A DNA stretch of 7,704 nucleotides from Thermoleophilia bacterium. Lineage in GTDB: Bacteria; Actinomycetota; Thermoleophilia; Gaiellales; SKUG01. The DNA is taken from the NCBI GenBank assembly GCA_020438525.1, contig JAGQUL010000047.1, positions 1-7,704 on the forward strand. Direction: 5' to 3'. Each line of letters opens with the position of its first letter. Position 1 is the first letter of the stretch. Below the pieces are notes generated by a model, which saw nothing but the letters and a program-made list of their open reading frames with translations, did not search any database and was not told the origin of the DNA. Of this stretch, positions 1-7,385 are shown piece by piece. A program made the translations under genes and the position numbers.

Positions 1-64
1 GCAGCCAGCGCGACCGCGCACGCGCGACTCGCAGGGGGCGGGTGAGCGTTCGCGCGAGCGTCAC
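1..64 (-). CDS. Probable start of next operon gene (partial, product unknown)
   Basis: An open frame begins with GTG at 64-62 and runs without a stop to the window edge, giving 21 residues (MTLARTLTRPLRVARARSRW then L). The GTG overlaps the TGA of the upstream membrane-protein gene in a GTGA arrangement, the same kind of 4-nt overlap seen at the flippase junction. That overlap is the main reason for calling it. The visible peptide is arginine-rich and could be a basic cytoplasmic N-terminus, but it is too short to assign a family. The sequence before the GTG is G-rich (GGGACCGGCCT) and only weakly resembles a Shine-Dalgarno site. The real start could lie further downstream, outside the window. 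Confidence 0.45.
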   Translation of the reverse strand, partial: MTLARTLTRPLRVARARSRWL

Positions 65-2382
65 AGGCCGGTCCCGGTTCCGGTGTCGCCGAACTTGAGG
101 TTGCCTGCGTCGTCGACGTGCAGCTCGAGCTCGCGCTCGCTGCCGTCGAGCTTCCACAGCTGCAGGTCGCACTCGCCGCGCTCCTCGTCGGTCGCGTCGC
201 TCGGCAGCCGCCCCGGGCCCTGCGCCACGAGCGTCGCGCCGAGCTCACCCGAGCGCAGCAGCTCGCGCATGCCCTGGGCGTCCCACGGATACAGGTCGCT
301 GCCGACGGGGGGCTCGACCTCGCCGCCGGCGACGAGCACCCACGTCGCGTCATGGTCGATCGACAGCCGCGCAAGGCCGATCCCGGCACGCTGCGTGCTC
401 GACGTCTGGAACGTCTTGTCGATCAGCTTGAGCCGCTCCTCGATGCGTGCGGTGTCGGTGCTGCCGTTCCACACCTTGAAGTCGCCCACGATGTACGCGG
501 GCGCGAGCGCCTGCGCGCCGTACGCGGTGACGGGGTCGGCGAGCAGCACGTCGCCCGCCGGGATCCTGCGCAGGGCGGCCTGCACGCCGTCGTAGCAGCG
601 CAGGTCGTCGGCGCGATAGCTCGCCACCAGCTCGCGCGACTGCCACGCGCCGCGGCGCATGCTCATCAGCCCGCTCGGCAGCATCGCTGCGGCGAGCAGC
701 AGCAGCGCGATCGCAAGCGGCCGGGTCTCGAGCGCGCGCGTGCGCGGGGACGCAAGCTGCTCGGTGATGGTCCCGGCGCGCCGGCGGTGCACGATTCCGA
801 GGATGAAGACGACGACCAGCGCTGCGGCTGCAGCCAGCGTCGGCCAGTTCCAGCCGTACTGGGGCGGCTCGCGTCGCGCGAGCGGGTAGCCGTATGCGGC
901 AACGAGCAGGAAAACGATCAGGATCGGCGCGAGCTGCACGACCCGGGCGAGGAGCGCGCCGCGATGCTCGCGCACGCGCGCGGCGAGGGCCAGTGTTCGA
1001 GCGACCAGGTCGGGAAGCGCGATCGCGAGCACGCCGATCATGAGCACGCCGAGCGGGCGCGGCAGGCGCAGCCCGAGCGTCAGGCTGCCGCTCTGGCCGA
1101 GCAGGTCGAGCAGCGGGGTGAGCGCGAACGCGAACACCGCGAGGGACCCGCCGGCGACCACCGCGCGCGACGCGCCGCGGCTGATCCACGCCGCGAAGGG
1201 CAGCAGCAGGATCGCGACCAGGCCGGGTGCAGCGAACCAGTCGTACAGGTGCCCGGGGCGAATCAGCTCCATCCCGGCGACGTGCACGAGGTGGTAGTCG
1301 ATGCGCGCCTCTACCTGTGTGCCGAAGTGGTCGAGCAGCATCAGCAGGGGCAGCAGCGCCGCCAGCACCACCAGACCCGGAACGGCGATCGAGCTGGCAA
1401 CCAGCCCGAGCCGTGCAGCGATCCGTCGGCTCCACGGGCCGGCGGCGACGAGCCACAGCGCGGCACCCACGCCGATGATCGCGACGTACACGGCGTAGTT
1501 GGCGTGCAGCACCACGATCAGCGTCATCGCGATCGCGGCAAGTGCCACCACCCCGCCGTCGCGGGCGGTGCCGCGGCGCGTGCGCAGCAGCAGCACCGCG
1601 GTCACGAGCAGCAGCGGCAGCAGCACGTCGAGCGCGATGTTGCCGGGGATCGGTGCATACGCCACGCCGTCGCCCTCGAGCTCGCGGCGCGGGAACGCGA
1701 CCCGCAGCCAGGTGTATGCGGCGGCGCCGGTGAGCTCGCCCGCGACGGTGCCCGTGAGCGCGCGCCCGAACGCGGCCGCGGCACACGCCGCAAGCAGCAC
1801 CGCGACGATCGCCGCGGCCTCGAGCACCGTGGCCGGATCGAGCCCGGTCAGCCGCGCGATCGCAGCGAGCGCGGCCTGCCAGCTCGGCAGAGCATACGCC
1901 GGGTTGATGCCGGCATCGATGATCCGGTCGAGGTTGTCGAAGTGCGGATGGTCGAGCTCCGCGATCCGGCGGATCATGCCGAGGTGGAAGAGCGAGTCGA
2001 ACGCAAGCCGGGTGCGCAGGCCCACGGCCGCGGCGGTCGCGATGCCGACCACCGCGATCGTCCAGCCCGACACGCCCGCCACGTCCACGCCGCGCTTGGC
2101 GTGCCCGCGACGCCGCTCGCGTCGCGCCATCCATGCAAGCAGCAGCGCGCCCACCAGGGCGTACGCGCCGAACGTCCAGAGGATCGGCACCCCGATCGCG
2201 AGCGCGGGTGCGAGCACGACCGTCCAGATCCCAAGCCCCACCGTGAACGACGCGGGGAGCATCGCGGTCTGCGGCAGTCGCAGCTGCAGCTCGAGCAGGC
2301 GCAGCACCGCCCACCCGGGGATGCAGAACGCGGCGAGCGTCACCAGTGCCGACCACAGCAGCTCGAGCAGCAGGCCGATCAT
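61..2382 (-). CDS. Polytopic membrane protein, GT-C-like, with C-terminal extracytoplasmic domain (paralogue 2)
   Basis: A 773-aa protein with about 13-16 hydrophobic segments between residues 3 and 575 and a soluble C-terminal part (about 578-773). ATG at 2382-2380 is chosen because it starts just before the first membrane segment and overlaps the flippase stop as ATGA; the frame is open much further upstream but that part reads as an Arg/Ala-rich shadow of the flippase. It is clearly paralogous to the 780-aa protein encoded at 3878-6220. Shared blocks include FDSLFHLGMIRRIAELDHPH (128-147) followed by FDN, NPAYALPSW (160-168), HANY...YVAIIG (293-304), RIDYHL (360-365), SGSLTLGLR (431-439) and LAPAYIVGDFKVWN (626-639), then EERL. 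Large size, many membrane spans, an acidic loop and a C-terminal exposed domain recall GT-C glycosyltransferases and oligosaccharyltransferases that use lipid-linked donors. That assignment is inferred. An O-antigen-polymerase-like or other envelope role is also possible. C596 and C738 in the soluble part match cysteines in the paralogue. The C-terminus is the low-complexity tail TGTGTGL. Confidence 0.9.
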   Translation of the reverse strand: MIGLLLELLWSALVTLAAFCIPGWAVLRLLELQLRLPQTAMLPASFTVGLGIWTVVLAPALAIGVPILWTFGAYALVGALLLAWMARRERRRGHAKRGVDVAGVSGWTIAVVGIATAAAVGLRTRLAFDSLFHLGMIRRIAELDHPHFDNLDRIIDAGINPAYALPSWQAALAAIARLTGLDPATVLEAAAIVAVLLAACAAAAFGRALTGTVAGELTGAAAYTWLRVAFPRRELEGDGVAYAPIPGNIALDVLLPLLLVTAVLLLRTRRGTARDGGVVALAAIAMTLIVVLHANYAVYVAIIGVGAALWLVAAGPWSRRIAARLGLVASSIAVPGLVVLAALLPLLMLLDHFGTQVEARIDYHLVHVAGMELIRPGHLYDWFAAPGLVAILLLPFAAWISRGASRAVVAGGSLAVFAFALTPLLDLLGQSGSLTLGLRLPRPLGVLMIGVLAIALPDLVARTLALAARVREHRGALLARVVQLAPILIVFLLVAAYGYPLARREPPQYGWNWPTLAAAAALVVVFILGIVHRRRAGTITEQLASPRTRALETRPLAIALLLLAAAMLPSGLMSMRRGAWQSRELVASYRADDLRCYDGVQAALRRIPAGDVLLADPVTAYGAQALAPAYIVGDFKVWNGSTDTARIEERLKLIDKTFQTSSTQRAGIGLARLSIDHDATWVLVAGGEVEPPVGSDLYPWDAQGMRELLRSGELGATLVAQGPGRLPSDATDEERGECDLQLWKLDGSERELELHVDDAGNLKFGDTGTGTGL

Positions 2383-3878
2383 GCGACCCCCGTCCCGGTC
2401 CCGGAGCCGCCGCTGCGACTGGTTGCGACCCGCCGCATCAGCCGCGCGATGCGCGCGCGCTCGGGTGCCGTCGCGAACCCGCTGGCGGCGAGCGCGAGCG
2501 GCCATGCGAGCGCCACCGCGATGCGGCTGCCCCACGACTCGAGCCCGGTGCCGGTCGGCAGCAGGTAGCACGCAACGAGCGCGATCGCGGTGAGCGCGAT
2601 CGGGCGCGCGAGCCGCAGCAGCTCGTAGTCGACGCGGAACACGTACTGCGATCGGATCAGCATCGCCACGGCCAGCGTGGTGTTGGCGAGAACGGCCGCG
2701 ATCGCAGCACCTGTTGCACCGTACTCGCGCACGAGCGTCATGTTCGCGACGAGGCTCACCGCCACCGCGCTGCTCGCGACGAGGATGTGCCAGGTCGTGC
2801 GCTTGACCCGGCTCGTGCCGATGCCGACCAGGAAGTAGGCGCCGTAGATGCCTGCCGCGAGCGCGAGCAGCGGCACCAGGTGTGCGGCGTCGTAGTAGGC
2901 CGGGACGGTCATGGTGCGGACGACGGGATCGGCGAGCAGCGCCATGCCGCTCACGATCCAGCCCATGCCGGCGGCGAACCAGGTGGTGACGATCGCGTAC
3001 GAGCGGCGCGCCTCGTCGTCGTCCTCGATCGAGTATGCGAAGGGCTGCCAGCTCAGCTGCAGCGCGGTCACCACGATCAGCACGACCGCGGCGAAGCGCG
3101 CGGCGATGCCGTACACGCCGAGCTCGTCGAGCCCGGCCTGGCGGCTCAGCACGGTGCGGTCGATGAGCGTCAGCGACTGGAACGCGACGGCCATCGGGAT
3201 CGTGGGCAGCGCGAACAGCAGCATCGGGCGTACGAGCGCGCGGTCGATGCGCGGCAGCACCCACTCGCGCTGCGCCCATGCGGCGAACGGGATCACGACG
3301 AGGAAGCCCAGGAAGTTGCCGAGCAGCAGCCCGCGCACGCCAAGGTGCAGCTCGGTCACGAAGTAGAGCGTCAGCGCCGCGGAGGCGATCACGTTGCCGA
3401 GGCTCGCGCGAAGGAACGCGCCCGGGCGCTTCTGGATCCGGAAGGTGGCGGTGATCGTGGCGTACAGCACGCTCGTCCACAAGCCGAGCACGGCGTACCA
3501 GACCAGGTCGGTCACGTCCGGATCGCCCAGGAAGAACTGGGCGACCTGGCTGTCGAACGCGAGCAGGATCCCGCCGAACACCACGAGCGACATCAGCGTC
3601 AGCGCGAGCGTGGTCTGCACCACGCGGGCGGCGACGTCGTCGCGCTCGTGCTCGGGCGCGTCGTAGCTGAAGCGCATCATCGCGTTCTGCAGCCCGAGCT
3701 TCACGAGCGCGCTCGTGAACAGCACGAGGGTCATCACGACCTCGGCCTTGCCGTACGAGCTCGGCTCGAGGTAGCGGATGATGATCGGCAGCAGCAGCAG
3801 CGCGATCACCTTCGACGCGACCGACCCGATCCCGTACACCACGCCGTGCCCGGCCAGCTGGAGGATGCGCGAGTACAT
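2379..3878 (-). CDS. Wzx-like polysaccharide/lipid-linked oligosaccharide flippase
   Basis: A 499-aa integral membrane protein with about 12-14 hydrophobic segments. It fits the RfbX/Wzx branch of the MOP (MATE-like) superfamily in length and layout. Typical signatures are the N-terminal glycine-rich helix leading to LLLPIIIRYLEPSSYGKAEV (28-47) and the central IDRTVLSRQAGLDELGVYGI (239-258) followed by AARFA. Members move undecaprenyl-linked oligosaccharide units from the inner to the outer face of the cytoplasmic membrane. ATG at 3878-3876 fits the family N-terminus and overlaps the TGA of the upstream gene by 1 nt (TGATG). The preceding GGTGGTG is a weak ribosome-binding candidate, so translational coupling is likely. 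The stop overlaps the next ATG. The C-terminal tail (SGGSGTGTGVA) is a low-complexity Gly/Thr/Ser extension resembling the end of the downstream protein. The flippase sits between two paralogous GT-C-like proteins. The exact substrate cannot be read from the sequence, and no symbol is assigned. Confidence 0.92.
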   Translation of the reverse strand: MYSRILQLAGHGVVYGIGSVASKVIALLLLPIIIRYLEPSSYGKAEVVMTLVLFTSALVKLGLQNAMMRFSYDAPEHERDDVAARVVQTTLALTLMSLVVFGGILLAFDSQVAQFFLGDPDVTDLVWYAVLGLWTSVLYATITATFRIQKRPGAFLRASLGNVIASAALTLYFVTELHLGVRGLLLGNFLGFLVVIPFAAWAQREWVLPRIDRALVRPMLLFALPTIPMAVAFQSLTLIDRTVLSRQAGLDELGVYGIAARFAAVVLIVVTALQLSWQPFAYSIEDDDEARRSYAIVTTWFAAGMGWIVSGMALLADPVVRTMTVPAYYDAAHLVPLLALAAGIYGAYFLVGIGTSRVKRTTWHILVASSAVAVSLVANMTLVREYGATGAAIAAVLANTTLAVAMLIRSQYVFRVDYELLRLARPIALTAIALVACYLLPTGTGLESWGSRIAVALAWPLALAASGFATAPERARIARLMRRVATSRSGGSGTGTGVA

Positions 3879-6220
3879 CAGCGCACCACCACGTCCACCG
3901 GCTCGGTCTGGTCGATCGGTCGCGCGACCGGACCGGACCGCACGTCGCCGACCTTCCACAGCGCATACGACTGACAGGGCTGCTCCACGTCGGGCGTGGG
4001 CTCGGGCTTGGCGGCGATCTCGCCACGGTCGTCGCTCGCGAGCAGGTCGAAGCTCTCGGCGTTGCGCTGCACGAGCCGCGCCGCACCGCCACCGTCGTAG
4101 GTCTGCACGTCGGCGAACGAGTCGAGGCCGCGCCAGGCGCGGTCGAGCAGCTTCGTCGTCGATTCGTCGGCCCACTTCGGGTCGAGCCAGCGCGAATCCT
4201 GCAGGTCGACGAGCAGGTAGTCGACGCCCTGGTCGGCGAGCACCTGCAGCCGTCGCTCGTCGCTCACCGACGAGTCGAAGAAGCGGTTCACGTCCGCGAG
4301 CCGCTCCTCCGCGCGGTTGTCGCTCGTGGCCGCGTTCCAGACCTTGTAGTCGCCCACCACGTAGACCGGTGCGAGCGCCATCACGCGGAAGCTCGACACC
4401 GGATCGCTCAGCACCACGCTGCCGTTCGGCACCTGCGTCTGCAGCGCGTCCGCCACGTCGCCACCCAGGCAGATCAGGTCGCCCTGCGCGATCCCGGCGG
4501 GCTCGTCGGCGTTCACGATCCCCCGCTTGATCGAGATCGCCCCGACCGGCAGCGCGAGCCCCAGCCCGAGCACGAGCGCGACCGCGGCGACCCGGCCCGG
4601 CGGTGCCTGCCGCGGCACGCCGAGCACCGTGACGCGACCGAGCGCGCTCGCCACGAGCACGGCCGCCAGCAGCACGAACGCGAGGTAGCCGAACACGTCG
4701 GGGCTGAACCGGTCGTAGCCCATCGCAATGCCCGCGCCCCACATCACCACGACCGCCGCGGCACCCCACACCTGCATCCGACGGTGCGACCAGCCGCGCC
4801 CGGTCGCGATGTCGGCGAGCTCGAGCACGAGCGCCGCGAACGCCACCACGAGCAGCTCGCCGATCGGGTGGTTGATTCGCAGCAGCAGCGTGAGCGATCC
4901 GCTCGCGCGCAGCAGCTGGAAGAGCGGTGGCAGGAACCCGAACGCCATCAGCGCAAGCGCGCCGCCCCACGCGATCGCGCTCGGCGCGCGCCGGTCGCGC
5001 CACCGCCACGCGATCCACGGCAGCGCCAGGATCGCGACCAGGCCGGGCAGCCCGAGCATCTCGTAGGCATGGCCGCCGCGAACGTGCTGCATCCCGAACG
5101 TCGACGTGAGGTGGTAGTCGATCCGGTCGTCGTCGGGCGCGTTGCCGAAATTCTCCAGGCGTGCGAGCAGCGGCAGCACCACCGCCATGCATCCCGCGCT
5201 CATCGCCGCGACCCATCCACCCACCGCGAGCAGGCGCTTCGCATCGTGCAGGCGCGCGCCGCGTCGCCGGGCCGCGACGAACCACCACACCGCGTAGCCG
5301 AGCCCGATGATCGCCACGTACGGCAGGTAGTTGGCGTGATAGATCACGGTCGCCACGATCCCCGCGAAGGTCACGCCGAGCGCGCCGCGGCGCACGCGCC
5401 GGTCGTCGCTCGTCAGCGCGATCGCAACGCCAGCGAGCACCACCGGAAGCGCCAGCTCGAACGTCACCTGACCGGGCACCGCGCCGTAGCGGATCGCATC
5501 GCCGTCGACCTCGCGCCGCGCGAACAGCACCCGTGCGAGCAGCCACGCGAACGCACCCACCGGCTCGGCGCGCGGCGTTGCCAGCAGCACGCGCGCGAGC
5601 CCGCCCGCCGCGAGCGTTCCGAGCACCACCACGAGCACCGGCATGATCTCCCACGCCACCACCGGGTCCACGTTCGTGATCCAGCCGCACCAGCCGACCA
5701 GCGCGTGCCACCCCGGCAGCGCGTACGCCGGGTTCGGGCCGCCGTCGGCGAAGCGGTTGACGTTGTCGAAGTTGGGATGGTCGAGCTCCACGAGCTTGCG
5801 CGTGAGCGCGATGTGGTACAGCCCGTCGAGCCGCACGGCGCCCCGGATCACCCACGCGCCGATCCCCGCCACCACCGTGGTCACCGTGGTCGCCAGCGAC
5901 CAGCCCCGCGCGACCGGAACCACGGCGTCGCTTCGACCGGCCCGTCGTCGTCGCACCACCACTGCGGCCACAACGAGCGCCGCCGACAGCGCCACGTGCA
6001 CGCCCACCGCAACCTGCACGCCGGACTCGGTGGACAGCTGCACCGCCGTGGCCGCACTCGCGACGAGCGAGCCGAGCAGCGCACCGGCCGGCACCGCGAG
6101 CGTGTCGGGCAGCACCGCTCGCACGCGCAGCAGCGACACGAGCGCCGCGCCCGGCACCCCCAGCAGCACGCCCGCCGCAAGCAGCACGAGCACCTGGTCG
6201 ATGAGCTGGTGGAAGGTCAC
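3878..6220 (-). CDS. Polytopic membrane protein, GT-C-like, with C-terminal extracytoplasmic domain (paralogue 1)
   Basis: A 780-aa protein with about 13-16 hydrophobic segments up to residue about 563, then a soluble domain of about 210 residues. The start is GTG at 6220-6218, with GAGGA ten bases upstream and the first membrane helix at about 8-30. A loop after the early helices holds LDGLYHIALTRKLVELDHPN (131-150) then FDN, rich in acidic and histidine residues (D132, H136, E145, D147, H148, D152), and NPAYALPGW (163-171). Further blocks are RREVDGDAIRYGAVPG (235-250), HANYLPYVAIIG (295-306), RIDYHL (366-371), SGSLTLLLR (440-448) and LAPVYVVGDYKVWN (616-629). All recur in the paralogue at 61-2382. 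C584 and C749 in the soluble domain are also shared and could form a disulfide. Overall build recalls GT-C glycosyltransferases, with the acidic loop as candidate active site, but I do not recognise a named family and the function is inferred. It follows the sulfotransferase gene after 13 bp and overlaps the flippase start by 1 nt. Confidence 0.9.
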   Translation of the reverse strand: MTFHQLIDQVLVLLAAGVLLGVPGAALVSLLRVRAVLPDTLAVPAGALLGSLVASAATAVQLSTESGVQVAVGVHVALSAALVVAAVVVRRRRAGRSDAVVPVARGWSLATTVTTVVAGIGAWVIRGAVRLDGLYHIALTRKLVELDHPNFDNVNRFADGGPNPAYALPGWHALVGWCGWITNVDPVVAWEIMPVLVVVLGTLAAGGLARVLLATPRAEPVGAFAWLLARVLFARREVDGDAIRYGAVPGQVTFELALPVVLAGVAIALTSDDRRVRRGALGVTFAGIVATVIYHANYLPYVAIIGLGYAVWWFVAARRRGARLHDAKRLLAVGGWVAAMSAGCMAVVLPLLARLENFGNAPDDDRIDYHLTSTFGMQHVRGGHAYEMLGLPGLVAILALPWIAWRWRDRRAPSAIAWGGALALMAFGFLPPLFQLLRASGSLTLLLRINHPIGELLVVAFAALVLELADIATGRGWSHRRMQVWGAAAVVVMWGAGIAMGYDRFSPDVFGYLAFVLLAAVLVASALGRVTVLGVPRQAPPGRVAAVALVLGLGLALPVGAISIKRGIVNADEPAGIAQGDLICLGGDVADALQTQVPNGSVVLSDPVSSFRVMALAPVYVVGDYKVWNAATSDNRAEERLADVNRFFDSSVSDERRLQVLADQGVDYLLVDLQDSRWLDPKWADESTTKLLDRAWRGLDSFADVQTYDGGGAARLVQRNAESFDLLASDDRGEIAAKPEPTPDVEQPCQSYALWKVGDVRSGPVARPIDQTEPVDVVVR

Positions 6221-6230
6221 GCCGTGCAGG

Positions 6231-6235
6231 TCCTC
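6231..6235 (-). promoter_or_regulatory. Ribosome-binding site for the 780-aa membrane protein, containing the sulfotransferase stop codon
   Basis: On the minus strand the sequence reads CGCTGAGGACCTGCACGGC followed by GTG. GAGGA is a good Shine-Dalgarno core with ten bases to the GTG start. The upstream gene's TGA (6236-6234) lies partly inside it. Ribosomes ending the sulfotransferase would therefore sit on the next gene's binding site, which suggests translational coupling. This site supports the choice of the GTG at 6220 as the start. Confidence 0.7.
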
Positions 6236-7268
6236 AGCGCCGCTTCAGCCGCCGCGCGATCACGAAGCGCAGCTCCTTGCCGCGCTCGGTCACGATGCGC
6301 AGCTTCACGAAGTTCACCAGGCGCTTCGCGAAGTTCGTGATCGCGTAGCGGCGCCGCTCCCACGCGCCGACGTGTGCCGGCTCGAGGCCCGCCGCGTCGT
6401 AGCCGTGCAGGCGCAGCTCGTCGCCGGCGGCGGCCAGGAACACGCGCTGGTCGTGCTCGCTCATCTTGGTGCGCCACTTGTCCATGGCGCTGGTGTTGAT
6501 GCCCTTCCAGAGGTTCGAGAACCAGTCCTGGTGCTGCAGCTTGCTCGTGTCGGTCTTCTCGACCGCGAGCATGTCGTCGCTGTATGCCATCTCGAGGAAC
6601 TCGCTCACGCGCTGCAGCTGCTCGCGCGGCTCGGTGACGAGGTCCTCGTAGCGCACGAGCAGCATCGAGTCGGGGTGCACGGCGCGCTGGCGCTCGCCCT
6701 CGCGGATGCAGTGCGCCCAGCGAACGCCGCAGGTCCAGACGTTGTTGTCGCCCCACGGCATGCCGATCATCGAGAGCGTCACGTCACGACCGTCGCGCAC
6801 GAGCTCCACGAACTTCGCGCCCTCGAAGATCGAGGCGAGCAGCTCGACGTGGTCGATGTTGGGAGGGGTCTTGTCGGCCCACCAGGTCTTGCCCTCGTGG
6901 CGCATGTAGGCGAGGAACGGCTGCTCGACCGCCCAGCGGAACGCCTCGCGATGGCTCAGCCCGACGGGCGGCGGGGTCGGCTCGCCGGGGATCCCCCACA
7001 GCTGCACGCGCGGGTGGGCCCAGACGCGGCGGGTGAACTCCTTCGCGGCGTCGTGCTCCTCGAGCCCGCTGCCGGCCTCGAGCACGCCGCGGAAGTCGGT
7101 GATGAACATCGTCTCGGGCGGGATCGCCGGCCCGTCGGCGCCGCGGTCGAGCATGAGCCGCAGCATCGTGGTCCCGGAGCGGTCGCTGCCGACGATGAAG
7201 AACGGAGGCCGGGTCGCGCCCTGCAGCGGGGCTGCGGTCGCGTCGGCGGCGTGAGGGGAGGAAGCCAT
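6234..7268 (-). CDS. PAPS-dependent sulfotransferase family protein
   Basis: A 344-aa soluble protein, probably cytoplasmic, with the hallmarks of bacterial sulfotransferases of the Sulfotransfer_3 type. These transfer sulfate from PAPS to a hydroxyl or amine of a carbohydrate or other acceptor. The 5'-phosphosulfate loop is FFIVGSDRSGTTMLRLML (23-40). DKTP follows at 132-135, and the 3'-phosphate-binding block is FVELVRDGRDVTLS (153-166), with R158 and S166 in the expected places. RYEDL (206-210) and a tryptophan-arginine pair (265-266) later in the chain also fit. The length is normal for the family. ATG at 7268-7266 is chosen because it places the P-loop about 22 residues from the start. 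The open frame continues upstream, but there it translates the intergenic palindromic repeats. No strong Shine-Dalgarno precedes this ATG. It is the first gene of the tight unit leading into the membrane proteins and flippase, so a glycan or glycolipid precursor is the likely acceptor (inference). Confidence 0.9.
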   Translation of the reverse strand: MASSPHAADATAAPLQGATRPPFFIVGSDRSGTTMLRLMLDRGADGPAIPPETMFITDFRGVLEAGSGLEEHDAAKEFTRRVWAHPRVQLWGIPGEPTPPPVGLSHREAFRWAVEQPFLAYMRHEGKTWWADKTPPNIDHVELLASIFEGAKFVELVRDGRDVTLSMIGMPWGDNNVWTCGVRWAHCIREGERQRAVHPDSMLLVRYEDLVTEPREQLQRVSEFLEMAYSDDMLAVEKTDTSKLQHQDWFSNLWKGINTSAMDKWRTKMSEHDQRVFLAAAGDELRLHGYDAAGLEPAHVGAWERRRYAITNFAKRLVNFVKLRIVTERGKELRFVIARRLKRR

Positions 7269-7294
7269 CGCGCTGCGGATTCTCGCAGGTTCGA

Positions 7295-7308
7295 CCTCGC
7301 GCGCGAGG
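7295..7308. promoter_or_regulatory. Perfect 14-bp palindrome upstream of the sulfotransferase gene
   Basis: CCTCGCGCGCGAGG equals its own reverse complement over all 14 bases. It ends 26 bp before the sulfotransferase ATG, where an operator could sit. The sequence is GC-only apart from one T/A pair, and such palindromes are easier to get by chance at this base composition. A regulatory role is therefore only a suggestion. I could not define convincing -35 and -10 elements nearby. Confidence 0.3.
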
Positions 7309-7312
7309 CACA

Positions 7313-7349
7313 CGCAACGAAATCGGGCGTGTGGACCGATTTCGTTGCG
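7313..7349. repeat. Palindromic element A (14-bp perfect inverted repeat)
   Basis: CGCAACGAAATCGG (7313-7326) and CCGATTTCGTTGCG (7336-7349) are perfect reverse complements separated by a 9-base loop. In RNA this would give a stable 14-bp stem. No U-rich run follows on either strand, so it is not a standard intrinsic terminator. It has the same outer nine bases per arm as elements B and C, apart from one or two positions, but its core is self-complementary where theirs is not. Confidence 0.85.
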
Positions 7350-7385
7350 CGGGAACGCCGAAAATCGCGGATCGCACGCGGCACA

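Noticed and set aside
2383..4092. Upstream extension of the 773-aa protein frame to give a 1343-aa protein
   Set aside because: The extra 570 residues are an Arg/Ala-rich shadow of the flippase gene, while the paralogue's N-terminus and the ATGA overlap both support the start at 2382.
3879..5855. Upstream extension of the flippase frame to give an 1158-aa protein
   Set aside because: The extension is an Arg-rich shadow of the 780-aa protein gene. The family N-terminus begins at the ATG at 3878.
118..6340. Very long plus-strand open frames (such as 118-2568, 2346-3974, 4784-6340 and 5643-7463)
   Set aside because: They lie antisense to well-supported membrane-protein, flippase and sulfotransferase genes. 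Their translations are low-complexity Arg/Gln/His/Glu-rich or Ser/Ala/Arg-rich with no recognisable domains, as expected for shadows in GC-rich DNA.
7269..7312. Sigma-70-type promoter for the sulfotransferase unit (GAGAAT-like -10 near 7279-7284)
   Set aside because: No -35 element at a suitable distance could be found, and the -10 match is weak, so I do not call a promoter.
7313..7349. Intrinsic (rho-independent) terminator
   Set aside because: The stem is strong, but there is no run of T after it on either strand, so a standard terminator cannot be supported.
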